NCBI GenBank assembly: GCA_032622095.1 | Contig: CP136063.1 | Location: 275,025,426 to 275,089,425 of the forward strand | DNA: 64,000 bases | Origin: Siphonodentalium dalli | Lineage: Eukaryota > Mollusca > Scaphopoda > Gadilida > Siphonodentaliidae | Direction of reading: 5' to 3' | Part shown: positions 34,976 through 48,592 of the stretch, piece by piece | Layout of the letters: every line of letters starts with the position of its first letter | Numbering within the stretch: the first letter of the stretch is position 1 | The notes under the pieces: model-generated | Databases searched by the model: none | Told to the model about the DNA's origin: nothing | Seen by the model: only the letters and a program-made list of their open reading frames with translations | Position numbers and translations under genes: made by a program

Positions 34976-37014
34976 ATTAATATAGAATTTCAATTGTGTT
35001 TTTATACAATTGACATTTATTCTGAATATAAAAACTGCTTTGTAAATATCATTGTTAAATATATAATAGAGACAATAAGGGGGCTTAAATATACAATCAA
35101 CAATTTCTCCTTGCATTTATGGGTTTCTAAACTTGCAAGTGACCAAACAAGATACTGTGTACATTCGCGAAGTGAAACTATACAAAGTACCTGTATGTTG
35201 TTCTGCCACTTAAAATGTTATAAACCTACATACGCAACAAACAATATATTGATATCTTATAATTACGCCCTGACGCATGATTTTCAATATATTTATGGAA
35301 AGAATAATCTCAAATCTGTTGGTTGCAATAAAAAATTAACAATTTCTGTTATTTGAGTATCCAGTTCGTTCAAACGATAGTAGAAAATCATCACACATGA
35401 CAAAACAAGCCCTGAATGTGCCTAAATAAACATGGTAAGCCTGTATTTTTAAATGCACATATTCTAGAACGGGTGATGTGTAACAAACACAGAACGACAC
35501 TTGTATATTACTGGATTTGTTGATATGGCACCTGTGCCATTGAGGCAAGATAGAACTCTAGGCTGTGCTGTCCATTTTATCACTGCGCACTAGCACTCGT
35601 GTCATATCAACAAACCCATAAACAAAATTGTGTCATTCTCTGTATATACACCATGATGTCAATAGCTATTTCGTAAATCATGTCGATTGAGTGTTTACTG
35701 TTCAGGTACTAGCCCAAGTCTTTTTGATATGCAACAGCTTTGGAAATCGAATAGTTGAAATTGTTTTGGACCGAGTCCTGTGCGGCTACTCTTCTATAGC
35801 AGACTTCCATTTAAAAGATGTACATGGATCCCATGCATTCACATGAACCCTGAATGTGATTAATCATCTGTCATGTCCGTGATTAAAGGCACGCGAGGCC
35901 TTAGTTGTCGAAAATATTCATATCTGTTCCAATCACCGTAAACAGAAAAAACATTAAAACGCAGTTTCGTTTATATATACCATGACCATGGCGTAAACAG
36001 CATGTTATCATAAAGATCTACTATATTTTACCAAAGCAAGAGCCTGATTGTGTTACAGAAGACAGCACAATGCTACTTGCTAATCACACACAAATTGCAT
36101 AAACGCTCTTTATTAGTTCCATGTCAGGAATTCATCAACAAAGAACGCTCTTTATGCTTGCCATCAAAATATAAACAAACACCAGAACAGTAACTTGTTT
36201 ATGCTTTTGTTTACATAACAATGGTCAAACATATCACAATAACATACTGTTTATGCGATATTTCTTATTTGTATAAGGACAAAGTCTGTCTACATTTTGA
36301 TGTTCTTTCTGTTTGTGGCGGTTTTTGACTGGTGAAAATATTTTCACAGGATACCCACCGCCAAGGCCAACCGTACCTTTAATCTGTACACAAAATGGTA
36401 TATCATTTATGTGATCGAAAAAGGTGAAGTGAAGATACAATTGTCTGATAGCTTCACAAATAAAAATTGTCTGGAAAGCAAGGCTTTGTTTACAAATAAA
36501 TCTTGTTGCTTCGGCAATGGACCTCTCATACCACTATAATCAAAGTTATTGACAAAAACTGGAGTCATATCCTGGTGATGACCACAGTATCACCGGTAGT
36601 ATATGGTATCCACAGCGGTATCGAAACAATCACTGTGGGGAAATTACAGTTCTGTTTGGTTGCACTACTTAAATCTATTACCGGGTCGTCACACCAAAAG
36701 TTGAAGAAAATAATCCAATAATACGTCTATGAGGATCTTGTTAAATATATCGTAAGCATTGGCGGTCTGTTAAAATAGTCACAACTGCCATACATGTAAA
36801 CAAAAATAACATTGAATTATATACAAATTTTGTTCTTATACCAATCATAAATATTGCTAAAATTGCAGCATATTATTGTCATATTAGTACTCTGTGTTAT
36901 GTAAACAAAAAGTACGTAAAGAGTATGCAATAATCAAAACATTCAGCACTGATGAGACCCCACACTTACTGAACTTTGGTAAGAAATGCCAACAAGTTGT
37001 TTACAACATACCGG
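34976..37014. other. Non-coding interior of the 14.6-kb block
   Basis: AT-rich with repeated AAACGCTCTTTAT words (36101 and 36143). A short palindromic repeat at 36503-36720 (CACTATAATCAAAGTTATTG ... ACCGGTAGTATATGG) recurs inverted at 39420-39600 and in part at 43120-43270. No coding region is recognised. Confidence 0.45.
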
Positions 37015-38345
37015 TACTAGTATAGCTATCGCTAATTTTCACCTCTCAATATTTCAGTATTGAATGGGTCCCCATGAATCACTCTATTAAACAATCGCAA
37101 CGGTGTTGAGTGTTTTGCTTATCGCTCACTATTTACATGCTGTATATAAAAAACGATTGACTCGCACAAAGTGTGTTTTGTGGATAATAACGCATTCATA
37201 CTAACATTATCTTACACAATTAGTATATTCTTGGGAAACTTTTTGTAAATTTTATTTATACATTATAACCTACATTTATAACGAAGGATATCCATTCCTT
37301 TAAGTTCCAAAGATATAAGGAGAATCACACTATTTTAATTGCATGCCTGCGAACCGGTACCGCATGCATCGTGGTGCAACTGTTTCGTGTTCAAGCGGTA
37401 ACCTTACCATGGTGTTGGAAATTAGTGCAGTGTAATACCGCAGCATTACCGGGGTAACGCCACGTTATAGATGTTAAATTACTTTAAGTATATGCAGGTT
37501 TGATATCATCATGCTTGGGAAAGGCTGCCCTCTATGTTCTTATAAAAAAGCGTCAATTTGACCTAATCTGAGGACATACTGGTAGGGCTACAATCAAGAT
37601 AACTTCAGCCCACGATTCTGAGAGTAAAATCCATTATAGAAAAGTAACAGGATGGGACTCCCCAACCGATACCACAAGCTGTGGACCAGTAAAACTTGGT
37701 TACTGTTACAGAGGAATTACCTGTAAATGTCCAATCAAAACATGGCGTTAACATTGGATAAGATCCAATTATTCAGATTAAATATTTTAGTTTACATGTA
37801 TATTGAATAACATCTATACAGATCGATGCTGACAAACAACTAACAGTTTTCATTGTTGGAGAACATCAATAATGAATATGCCTTCAGGTTATCTAAAATG
37901 AAAATTCCGCAAAGGAAAAACAGGTCATGCCAAAGTTTTATGTACAATGTAGGTCTCGCATTAGCTGATTCTCACTTTAATTCAATATCTGCAAAGTTTA
38001 TTTTTAAATAGACTGAAAAATGAATGAATATAATGCAGTGATTCTCCTTAATATACCTGTGGAACATAAAGGCATGGGTGGCCTTCGTTGTATGTTATAA
38101 TTTAGTAATAACAGTTTCCAAATTATGAAATTTTCCCCAAGAACATACCCGATATACTAATAGTACCGGTATAGAATAATGATCATATGAATGCGTTATT
38201 TTCCACAGAACACACTTTGTGTGAGCCGAGCATTTGTTTATATACAGTATGTAAATAGAGAGCGATAAGCAAAACGACACCATAGCGTTTGTTTAGGAGA
38301 GTGATTCATGGGGACCCATTCAACACCGAAATATTGAGTTGATTA
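37015..38345. mobile_element. Foldback element with about 330-bp inverted arms
   Basis: 37015-37350 is inverted at 38015-38345. ATTGAATGGGTCCCCATGAA pairs with CATGGGGACCCATTCAA, TTTGCTTATCGCTC with GAGCGATAAGCAAA, and AAGGAGAATCAC with GTGATTCTCCTT. The spacer is about 660 bp of non-coding sequence. A related fragment lies at 42770-42880 (GTGGAACGGATGGCCTTCGT). Long inverted arms without coding suggest a foldback or MITE-type DNA element. Confidence 0.75.
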
Positions 38346-38438
38346 TTATCGATTCTAATAAAAGTTCATCTAGTGGGGATCTCCCCAGTGTTGAGTGTTT
38401 TGCTTATCACATTCTCTTTACATACTTATTACTATTTG

Positions 38439-39028
38439 TTTAAAGGGGTACTGTACGCCATTTTCATTAAATTTCCGGTGACAACAACGATCTAATATCG
38501 ATAATATATAGAAACATAAGTAATTTGAGTCGAAGATGTATTCTGTAAACGCTCAGGTTAATAGGCTATCTTAATATTTAATAATTTAAAAGTTAATAAT
38601 TTCATATAAATTGAATTTATGACTGGAGCCATAAAATGGCGTCAATTAAATTACGAATTACCGTAATCAAAAACAGAAATTGAGGGATACTGGATTGTTA
38701 AACCGATCGCACACACGATCGCTTAAAATATGATGATGATACGGGGAGAACACTCAAGCCACTCACTGACTAGCGACGATACAATAACTTAAATGATTAT
38801 ATGGGACTAGTATGCATATAATATAACTTTTATTTGATTCATTTGGTTGAAAACTTGAAAATTACTCGACAACGACAATTTGTATTTTTGCATTCCGGTA
38901 AATTTGTCATCCGTAACATGACTTCGTACTCAACAGACTTTCAAATAATGGAAAAATTGTTACCTTATTCTCCGAATCGGAGACTATAGAAACCAACAAC
39001 AACATTTGGCGTACAGTACCCCTTTAAA
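38439..39028. mobile_element. TTAA-flanked MITE with 22-bp perfect TIR
   Basis: Both ends read TTTAAAGGGGTACTGTACGC followed by CA, in opposite orientation (38439-38460 and 39007-39028), with no mismatch. TTAA sits at the outer edge of each. The 590-bp interior has no coding. The AGG...TACT start resembles the ends of the other TTAA MITEs here, so both may depend on the same transposase. Confidence 0.9.
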
Positions 39029-40351
39029 TAACATGGCGTTCGTTTACCTACAATGTACATGTAACCACAGTGATAATATGACAATAACATGCCGCAATTC
39101 ACGCGATATTTATGATTTGTATAAGAAAAAAATTTGTCTATAATATAATATTATTTCTGTTTATGGCAGTTTTAACAGATGTGACTATTTTAACAGCAAA
39201 GCTGCAAAACCCACCCCAACACTTACTTATCTTTAACACGATACTCTCACTAGTAGCGCCTGCGGCACATAAGATACTATGTAGTATTATTTATGTGGGC
39301 AGTTGCAGTAGTTTACAGCGCCTGCGGCGCATAAGATAATATGGGTGGCGATATGGAGTGGTGGGTGGTCAATACAGATATACTCTAATGATGTAGGGGC
39401 GCCTGCGGCGATAAGATACTATTATTATCTTTAACTGTTTGTGTGACAACCCGCTAATAGACCACGGAATAATAACCGAATGGTGCCGTAACTCCACCAG
39501 TGACCGTTTCGATACCGTGGTCATTACCGGGGTATCACCCAATTTGTTCAAGTCCATTACTTTGATTATAGTGGTACGACGTGTCTGGAGCACCTTTGAT
39601 GGATAAAAGCGAAATTTAAAACAGACCTTAAAATCCCTAAAATTTAGCAAGAATCAAACTATAGCATTTCTACAACAAATCATCCGCTTTTTACTAGACT
39701 CAAACTAAGAATCATGATGCTATGTAAACCAAACTGTTACTGTGATTTGTCAAAAAACATTGCTACTAGTAATATGCGTGTAAGGTTAAACATTTTAGTC
39801 TAAAATATTATTTTCAGAATAATTTTCAATGCTTTGGCCTTACAATGTTTAATCCTTTCATGTCGGGAGCTGTGCTGGTGCAGTATTAAACATCACGTAC
39901 TGGTCAGTAAATTCTCTTATATATGCAAGTCTTACATAGGAAGCATCACATATGTAAGAGAATTCACTGGATTACAAGGTCGTGGTCAAGGTAAATATTG
40001 TTAGGCTGTGTATTCTCTTATATATGTGAGGCTCTATTTTGGAGATTCGCAAATATAAGACAATGCATTGGCACAGGGTTTTAGCAAAATTTCAGGATGC
40101 TCCAGTCATGGAAGGGTTAAGTTTTTATTAAACTTTGGCATCTTATTGAACTTAATGATTGATTGGTAATGTTACTGTAACAGTAATGTGTATCAGGATT
40201 GCTAGCATGCAATGGCATTCTTTCGTATAAATTAATTAACTCACAGAATATCAACAGACCAGATGTGAGTATAATATAAATTTATCGCCCTTTTTATGTA
40301 GGGATACAAAAATACATAACACAAGCTATGCTTTAAAGTCAACATAGACAA
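39029..40351. other. Non-coding stretch with short repeats
   Basis: GCGCCTGCGGC followed by ATAAGATA occurs three times (39256, 39318 and 39399). ATTCTCTTATATATG-like words recur near 39912 and 40012 in a loose palindromic setting. No gene is recognised. Confidence 0.5.
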
Positions 40352-40355
40352 TTAA

Positions 40356-40737
40356 AGGTAAACAATCTGATTTAGTGGTCTCCATACCGGTATAATCAGA
40401 CTCCAACAACATTTCTTCAAAAGCCGCTTTAGTTATCAGAATCAATTAATGTCAAGTTGCCAACTCTACTCTAGTATTATATTTTCTAAAACGTGTTATA
40501 TATCAACATTATGTTCAACGCAACTTGGTATCAAGAGTATGCCATTCGGCTCGTCAAATATTTGCTAGGCTGGCAAATATACACGGTGGTGAAATATAAC
40601 AGATTAAAAAAATTTATAGTTTATAACTCTGAGCTTTAAAGGGTGGGTTCCTCGACTCGAATCAATTATTTTACACATGAAGCCAAAGAAATGGTAATAG
40701 AGGAACGACCTGGAACGTGAACTCGGATTATATCTCA
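40356..40737. mobile_element. TTAA-flanked MITE, copy 4
   Basis: TTAA at 40352-40355 and 40738-40741. Its interior shares GGGTGGGTTCCTCGACTCGA and GAAGCCAAAGAAATGGTAAT with copies 1 and 2, in the orientation of copy 2. The ends are more diverged (AGGTAAACAATCTGA). Confidence 0.75.
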
Positions 40738-40741
40738 TTAA

Positions 40742-43446
40742 ACAAATGTAGATGTATCGTACAAGTATAAGCCACTTTAAGCTTCTTGCAGATATAATAA
40801 ACATTACTTGGTGATACAGCAGGTTGATAAAGATAACGGAACATTATGAATTTTAAGGCCTGTATGTGTATATGCATCTGATTATATTGTCATACTGCAA
40901 TAATTTGTCACTTAAAAGTTCATATCCTTCAGATAAGCTCAGAAACCAGGATTGAGACTGATCCATGTGTACTGTTGTGCTTTGTGTAGAGATATAAAAC
41001 TGGTACAACTCCAAATTCTGGTCAATGTAGTACGAAGTATAAACAAGTTTATGCATACACTGTATGCCATAGTGCACATTTTTTCAGACTTCATGGGGCA
41101 TGCAAGTACATGTACCGGTATGTTGTAGAATTGAATTCTCTACCTTCACTTGCCAAGATTTTCACAACTAAGTCTGATAAAATGTAGCTGTCACTGATCG
41201 GTCTCCACCAAGGAAGGAATGGGTGTGTCATTTTTGCCTTTGATGAAGACATTGGTCATCATTTGGTTATATATTAAAGCCTCCCCTTCGCTGCACAGTA
41301 CTGGATTCAGTGCATACCGTCCGTTGGTATACATATGGTACATGTATATAGCCAGGACTCACTGTCACAAAGCAACAACTCACATTATGTCATGCATGGA
41401 CGAATACCGATAACATCTAGAGTACATGTATCCATTACATGCACACCGAATAACTTTGAAATCCTTCCTCATCCAGTCTTGGACAGAATTAATAATATTG
41501 GTATCAAGTGTAATCAGTATCTACAAGAAACACTCAGGAAACATGATTCTATGATTGGTTATCAGATATCAGGCCTTGAATGAAATTTGTATGTCTCAAT
41601 CCAGTCAGGCAGCTCCTCCTGTCTGAAAAAAAAGATTTTAATGCTTGTAATGACATCAGAAACGCGGAATGACTGATCATGTACATATTATTAGGATGTA
41701 CGGTCCAAATTAATCACCCGGGGGCCCAGTTATAACAGTAATGTTATCCATTCAAACGCTGCATGTTGGTCAGAATCAGCTACAATACATGTACATGTAC
41801 TAGTAGCATATACCGGTGTAACAGGATACCTCCCCTTGAATATCTCCCCACTCCCCACTCTCGATACCCACATGAATAAAATTTCACTCATTTGATATGT
41901 TACTTGAACAAACAAAATTAAATAAAAAAATAAACGTAAATCTCATAAAACATCTTTTTCGGGCCATTTCATGGTCAAACGATATCAAATGGGTGAATTT
42001 TCTTTTAGTCATATATGTCCAGGATGGGGGGAGATATCCGAGGCCATTCACAAATAGCCCCCCTCCCCCTCCAATGTGGGAAGATACCCAGACAGGAGAT
42101 GACGTGTTACACCGGTACCTGTACCAAATACTCCCAAATAAATTCCAGCAATATGTACGGTACCGATATGATATCATATTGGGCTTGTAAATTAAATATC
42201 ATATATTTGTAAATGTTTTAACGCAATTTGAACAACTGGGGGAGGCAAATTGGCATGTCAAATACTAATTCACACTTGATAACCTGACATACGGCACCCC
42301 AAATGTCAATAAACATTTGATTTTACCATCTTTACTTCAATTACAGTAATGCCCAAAGTAAGTGACCACTTAACCACAGAATTGTGGGTAATTTTTCAGG
42401 ATTTATTCAGAAATATTGCTTGTGTGGTCTCACACCAGAAACATCCAACACAGTAGTACTAGAAAGGTTACCGCTTCAACACTGCACAAAATCGGTTGCT
42501 ATTTATGTAAAATATACTAAGCAGACTAGGTGTTATGTATCGCTCCGCATACCTATTTTTCCATGTACCTAAGAAGAAGTCAAGCCCTGTTCCATGTGTG
42601 AGGTATGGCTACATGTATACTCAAAGTAATTGGCCACATCGTAGTGTAGTGCCCCCCGTTAATACTGCAGTATTAAAGTTATAAAGCACAGTAACCTCCA
42701 ACACCTCATTATGGTTACTAGTACAGTTTCAACACTGCATGTACCGCAGTTACACCCCATATGCATGTTGTCATGTTTCGCATGCATGAAAATAAAATGC
42801 AGTGTTTTTCCTCATATCTGTGGAACGGATGGCCTTCGTTACATGTACATGTATATAGTACTCCAAATATAGGACATGGGAACGCTTGATGGATAAATTG
42901 TATTGTATATAAGGGGGTTAAATGTAGCACATAATGAACTTTGAAGTTGCCGACATTGTTTGGGCTGTCAATTTATAAACTCCACCCATTCATGTTGTCA
43001 GGCTGCATTGATTGGCATTACACAAACAAGCATGAAAATACAATTTAGTGATTCATCTTATTCATGCATATATATAAGTTCATTTAACAAGATTCATGTG
43101 GCTGTTTTAATTTTCAACTTTTGGTGTATTATTTTTTGGTGTATCATAACCGCATGGGGCTCCACAACAGTAATCGACTTGATACCGTGGTGGATATCAT
43201 ATACTGTCGGTAATATACTGCGGTCATTACCAGGTACCCCCCCCCCCCCGTTTTTAAGGTCAATAATTTTGAGGATAGCTGTATATACATGTATTGGTGA
43301 CAATGTACCAATATTCATCTGCATTGTAGCTGTAGATTATAAACTCACCACTGGTATTTTGGTGAACAGACTTCCAGTAATATTTCACCTGTCATTTGTT
43401 CATTGCCACGTGTCTAGCAAGACAGGACCGACGCTTAGACTAATCA
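40742..43446. other. Non-coding interior of the 14.6-kb block
   Basis: Short open frames here (for example 41335-41583 plus, 82 codons) have no recognisable domain. A C13 run lies near 43239. A palindromic repeat related to 36503-36720 lies at 43120-43270. Confidence 0.4.
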
Positions 43447-43570
43447 TGGGCGAAATAAATCTTCAGATGTTGAAGATGAGAGGGCATGATGCCGCATCCA
43501 CCATGGCTAATGAATCTGGCATTTCTGTAATTGAAGAAAAAATACATGTACACGTATGCTGCATATATAT
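43447..43570 (+). pseudogene. Possible hAT transposase remnant
   Basis: One frame reads MRGHDAASTMANESGISVIE followed by KIHVHVCC. This recalls the conserved GxGYDGAxNMxGxxxGVxxxI...VHCxxH block of hAT-type transposases (DUF4371/ZMYM group). Only about 40 codons are recognisable, and the key Asp and His positions are only partly kept. It could be chance. Its position inside the CACTGCC-bounded block makes it worth testing. Confidence 0.3.
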
Positions 43571-43674
43571 GTAATTATGTATGTGATATATATGCATGTA
43601 TTTTCATAATTTGCAAACATATTCAAAAACAAAGTGTAAAGTTCATTCTTCCAACAATATTAGCATTTTCGGCG

Positions 43675-44395
43675 ATTCAGATGTCAGAAGACCATAATTC
43701 AATCGTAAGTGGGGAATCGGGCCTGACAAAATCATGGATAGTTTGTTACGATGTCATCGCATATAAGTATCTTTAATATCGGTGGTTAACCACGTGATTA
43801 ACTATCCTATGATCTTTCCACTTACTTTGTACGATTTTTACACCAACTGGAGGTAACCAAGGATACGTCACAATTTTGCATCTAAATCAAACATTGCTTG
43901 ATGAGTTTATATAACTCGTGATCATGTCGTGAGCATGCGCAGTCCAACTATCGGTTAATACCCATGATGGAAATTTTTCCACTTACAATTGAATCGTAGT
44001 CATATGAATCATGAATGTTCACTTAGTGAACGTTCAGATGAACGATACAATCTTAAGTGGAGGAATCGGAATCGACGAGATCGTGGATAGTTTGTTCACA
44101 CGATTACGATGTCGTACATGATGAAATCACAGGTTTTTTGTAAAGCATGTGATTGATTATCATGCGATCCTTCAGGCCACAATTTTTACCTACACATGAC
44201 TGATTAGTGATTACGTCGCAAATGGAGGTAACCAAGGATACGCCACAATTTTGCATTTAAATCAAACAGTGCATGATATTATTTTTTACCTACGATTTTG
44301 AGGTGAGCATGCACAGTTCAGCGGTTACTTCCTACTACGGAAATATTTCCACTTACGATTGTATCGTGGTCGTCTGAACGTTCACTTAGTGTTAA
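43675..44395. repeat. Two tandem copies of a 360-bp inverted-end repeat
   Basis: GGAGGTAACCAAGGATACG occurs at about 43850 and 44224, within the same order of flanking blocks (GATAGTTTGTT, GAGCATGC, TTTCCACTTAC). Each unit has inverted ends (CAATCGTAAGTGG with CCACTTACGATTG). The junction near 44012-44030 is the palindrome GTTCACTTAGTGAAC, and TGAACGTTCACTTAGTG recurs at the right end, as if two MITEs had inserted side by side. Confidence 0.7.
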
Positions 44396-45811
44396 ATTGG
44401 CCATAACAATATTAAAGAGAATTGGGAATTATATCAGGGAATTCTATCAGGTTGACATTTGTTACCATATTAAATGCTATGAAGTATAACTGATCATAAC
44501 TGACAATTTCCTTATAAACTACATGTATATTTTCAATAAATGGGACCTTTTTATTTTCCAACTATTGTCATATTAATGCCGACCGATAATACACTGCATT
44601 TATGGCAGAATTTGATTTTGCAGACGAAAATAGCCATTCCCAGATATTTTTTCCTTTTAAGTATCATAAAATTTAGGCATAATTTATAATTCAATAAAAA
44701 TCGTTTTTGCAGCTGGGAATATTGTGTAGGGCTACCTTGATATATGAATCATAAATGCCATATAATCATAGTCCATCAGAAGTTACTATTTTGACCAAAC
44801 AAATGTTCATTTATCAATGACGGATTTCATTTTCTGAAATATTTCACGGACACAAAATTTATGCTGATTTACTATCAAATTTCATTTGAATAAAATGGAT
44901 AATTCATGCACTTTTAATTGTAGTTCGATTAAGTATTTTACTAGTAACAGTCTGTTCATAATGAGAAATCACTTCAATTGATTACTAATTAGTTCCACTT
45001 ACCTAAAATCCGATCAATTTGTATCCTATGAAAACGTAAGATGGACGTCGCTTTTGATCCACGAGTCGCCGGTCTGCGCCGTAGGTAAAACAATAGGAAC
45101 GCTTGTGCCGCTGTGGTAAAGTGGAACGAAATTACACGCATCAAGAACTATTACCTCAAATTTGTAATAATTATAGTTCAACGAAGCAATAGATTGATAA
45201 GGCCACCACCAACAGGAGCGTGAAGACAGGGTGATTGGGGTGTATATATCCCAAACATTTCTAATAATTAAAAATTTCATGACTGTCACATTAGTTGTAA
45301 ACTTCATACCATAATTATACGAGGCCCCCCACCCCCTGGAATACGTAATACCACTTAACACAGAGGGTGGAATACGGAATACCAGTTAACAGCCATATGG
45401 ATACATTTTCTATTGCCGTACGAACGACGGTCATCCCGCAGTGTCCATGTCTAAAATGATCTAAATTGACGATGATCGACGATCTGTATGTCAAACCATG
45501 AATTTATTGTGACAAACATCGCATTTATATTATCCTTATGATCATTTTTTGGAAGGTCGGCATAGGAATACAGGTATTTTTGGAATACTGAATACCTCCT
45601 GACAGAGGGGCCGGACTACGGCGTACCTCATAACAGTGCATGGAATACGGTGTATGAAAGGGGTGGGGGTCTCATATACCGGGTATGACATATATTACAT
45701 AAATCACACTCACCGCGCTGTTGAAGGGGGATGTCTGTGTAACCTTTGTTTATTCATTTAACCCTTTCATAACGGGAGTTAGGCTGGTGCAGCATAAAGG
45801 ACGCTGTTTAT
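44396..45811. other. Non-coding stretch
   Basis: AT-rich, with no gene recognised. GGAATAC and TACCACTTAACA phrases repeat at 45340-45660 (for example GAATACGGAATACC and GGAATACGGTGTATG). Confidence 0.4.
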
Positions 45812-48015
45812 ATTAAACATTTATCATGGTTATTGTGTGCATTTTAAAACACAGGGCAAGTTAGATTACAACATTTAATGGATATTCTTGTTAAAATAGT
45901 CTGTGAAAACTACTTTAAAACCACATGTTATGCACCCTGTCTTGCCAACTAAACTATGAACTATAGATATCTTATTTTTTATTATCAGAGAAAAGCATTC
46001 TGCAAAGATATGGCCTTATACATGTTATAAACATGCAAATAGTGGCTTCATTTTGGGCTTTCTTCCATCATTTAGAGAGTCAAATCTGAAGAAATTCCCT
46101 TAGTTTAATATTTATGATCCCATAATCCCATGAAATGGTATTTTAAACCTCAAATGTCAGTATTTCTTATCAGATGGACATATCAACTAATAAATTAAAC
46201 ATTTCCCATGGTCATTACATGCATTTTAATATACAAAGCAATGTAGAAAACATCATTTGATGGATATTTTACTTAAAATAGTCTGTGGAAACTACATAAA
46301 AGCAATATTGTATGCATCCCTGTATAGCCAAATCAAATTACACTATGGATATTGTATTGTTTATTTCATCTGCGACATGTATTCTGTTGAGATATAGCCT
46401 TATACGTGTTATTAACATGCAAATGGTGGCTTAATTTGGGCTTTCTTCCATTATTTAGAGGGTCAAAGCTGAATAAATTCCCTTATTTCAAATTTGCAAG
46501 ATGCCAAGCCAGCTGAAATGGTGTATCAAACCTCAAATGGCAGTATTTCTTATCAGATGGACATATCTACCAATAAACTAAACAGTTTTCATGGTCATTG
46601 CATGCATTTTAATATACAGGACAAGGTAGAAAACATCAATTGATGGATATTTTACTTAAAATAGTCTGTGGAAACATAAAAGCCATATTGTATGCATCTC
46701 TGTATAGCCAAAAGAAATTAAACTATGGATATTTTATTGTTTATTTCATCAGAGACATGTATTCTCTTGAGATATAGCCTTATATATGTTATAAACTTGC
46801 AAATAGTGGCTTAATTTGGGCTTGCTTCCATAATTTAGAGAGTCAAACCTGAAGAGATTCCCTTATTTCAAATTTGTAAGATGCCAAGCCAACCGAAATG
46901 GTGTATCAAACCTCAAATGGCAGTATTTCTTATCTGATGGACATCTCTACCAATAAATTAAACATTTCTCATGGTCACTGCATGCATTATAATATATAGG
47001 GCAAGGTAGAAAACATCATTTAATGGATATTTTACTTAAAATAGTATGTGGAAACTACATAAAAGCAATATTGTATGCATCCCTCTATAGGCTTATACAA
47101 TTAAACTATGGATATTTTATTGTGTATTTTATCAGAGACATGTATTCTGTTGAGATATAGCCTTATACATGTTATTAACATGCAAATAGTGGCTTCATTT
47201 GGACTTTCTTCCATCATTTAGAGAGTCAAATCTGAAGATATTCCCTTAGTTTGATATTTATGATCCCATAATCCCATGAAATGGTATTTTAAACCTTAAT
47301 GTCAGTATTTCTTATCAGATGGACATATCAACTAATAAATTAAACATTTCCCATGGTCGTTACATGCATTTTAATATACAAGGCAATGTAGAAAACATCA
47401 TTTGATGGATATTTTACCTAAAATAGTCTGTGGAAACTACATAAAAGCAATATTGTATGCATCCCTCTATAGCCAAATGCAACTAAACTATGGATATTTT
47501 ATTGTGTATTTTATCAGAGACATGTATTCTGTTGAGATATAGCCTTATACGTGTTATTAACATGCAAATGGTGGCTTCATTTGGGCTTTCTTCCATTATT
47601 TAGAGAGTCAAAGCTGAATAAATTCCCTTAGGTTTCAAATTTAAAAGATGCCAAGCCAGCTGAAATGGTGTATCAAACCTAAAATGTCAGTATGTCTTAT
47701 CAGATGAACATCTCTACCAATAAATTAAGCATTTCTCATGGCCATTGCATGCATTTTAATATATAGGACAAGGCAGAATACACCACTTGATGGATATTTT
47801 ACTAAAAATACTTTGTGGAAACTACATAAAAGCCACATTGTATGCATTCCTATATAGCCAAATGAAATTCAACTTCGGACAAATTGGATATTTTATTGTT
47901 TGTATCATCAGAGACATGCATTCTGCTACGATATAGTATTTTGTGTGTTATAAACATACAATAGGTGCGTGGCCTCATTGGGCTTGCTTTCATAATACAA
48001 GGGAGTCAACTCTGA
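45812..48015. repeat. 382-bp satellite, about 5.8 units, with 3-unit order
   Basis: TATTTCTTATCAGATGGACA starts at 46161, 46544, 46924, 47306 and (variant) 47691, giving periods of 380-385 bp. Units 1 and 4 share ATTTATGATCCCATAATCCC, whereas units 2, 3 and 5 have CAAATTT...AAGATGCCAAGCCA instead. Unit 1 therefore resembles unit 4, and unit 2 resembles unit 5, a higher-order period of about 1,145 bp. The first and last partial units are more diverged. No coding. Confidence 0.92.
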
Positions 48016-48327
48016 AGAAATACCATTGATTTGAAATTGGTAGCATCTTCCATCCTTATATAAGAGGGGTATATACTAGCTTGAAGTACCGGTTTAATTA
48101 ATAGCTTCAATGCCACCAGAGAGGTTTGTCTAGTTCGGGGTGCGTGTGGCAAACCGCCAACTGAAGATTTCAAGGGAGGCCTCCTCAATGGCGACCCACT
48201 ATATTGTGCAAACAAAATTTTATTAAAATTGTATAAAGGTCAGCATGCCCTAAGAGCATTGAGAAATAGATAAAAACACTTACTGGCAGATTTCCAATAA
48301 CAAAATTACATCTGTTGAAACTATTGT

Positions 48328-48592
48328 TATGTAAACAAAACTGTTACAGTGATTTGTCAACAAGTATACAATTATAGCTTTATTATCAGTTCAAATATTT
48401 AAGTATGATTATGATTTTCAGAATATTTAATCGACAGGTTGGACATTTTCCAATGTTATGTAAACAAAACTGTTACAGTGAGTGACTTGTCAACAATTAT
48501 ATAATCCTATAGCTGTAGTATTACATGTAGTTCAAATATTTAAGTATGAATATGATTTTCAGAATAATTAATCAACAGGTTGGACCTTTTTC
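48328..48592. repeat. Tandem duplication, about 130 bp
   Basis: ATGTAAACAAAACTGTTACA begins at about 48331 and 48454, each followed by AGTTCAAATATTTAAGTATG and ATTTTCAGAATA. A diverged relative occurs at 39722-39835. Confidence 0.85.

Noticed and set aside
41335-41583. 82-codon frame as a gene
   Set aside because: No recognisable domain or splice context, and it lies within a transposon-derived block.
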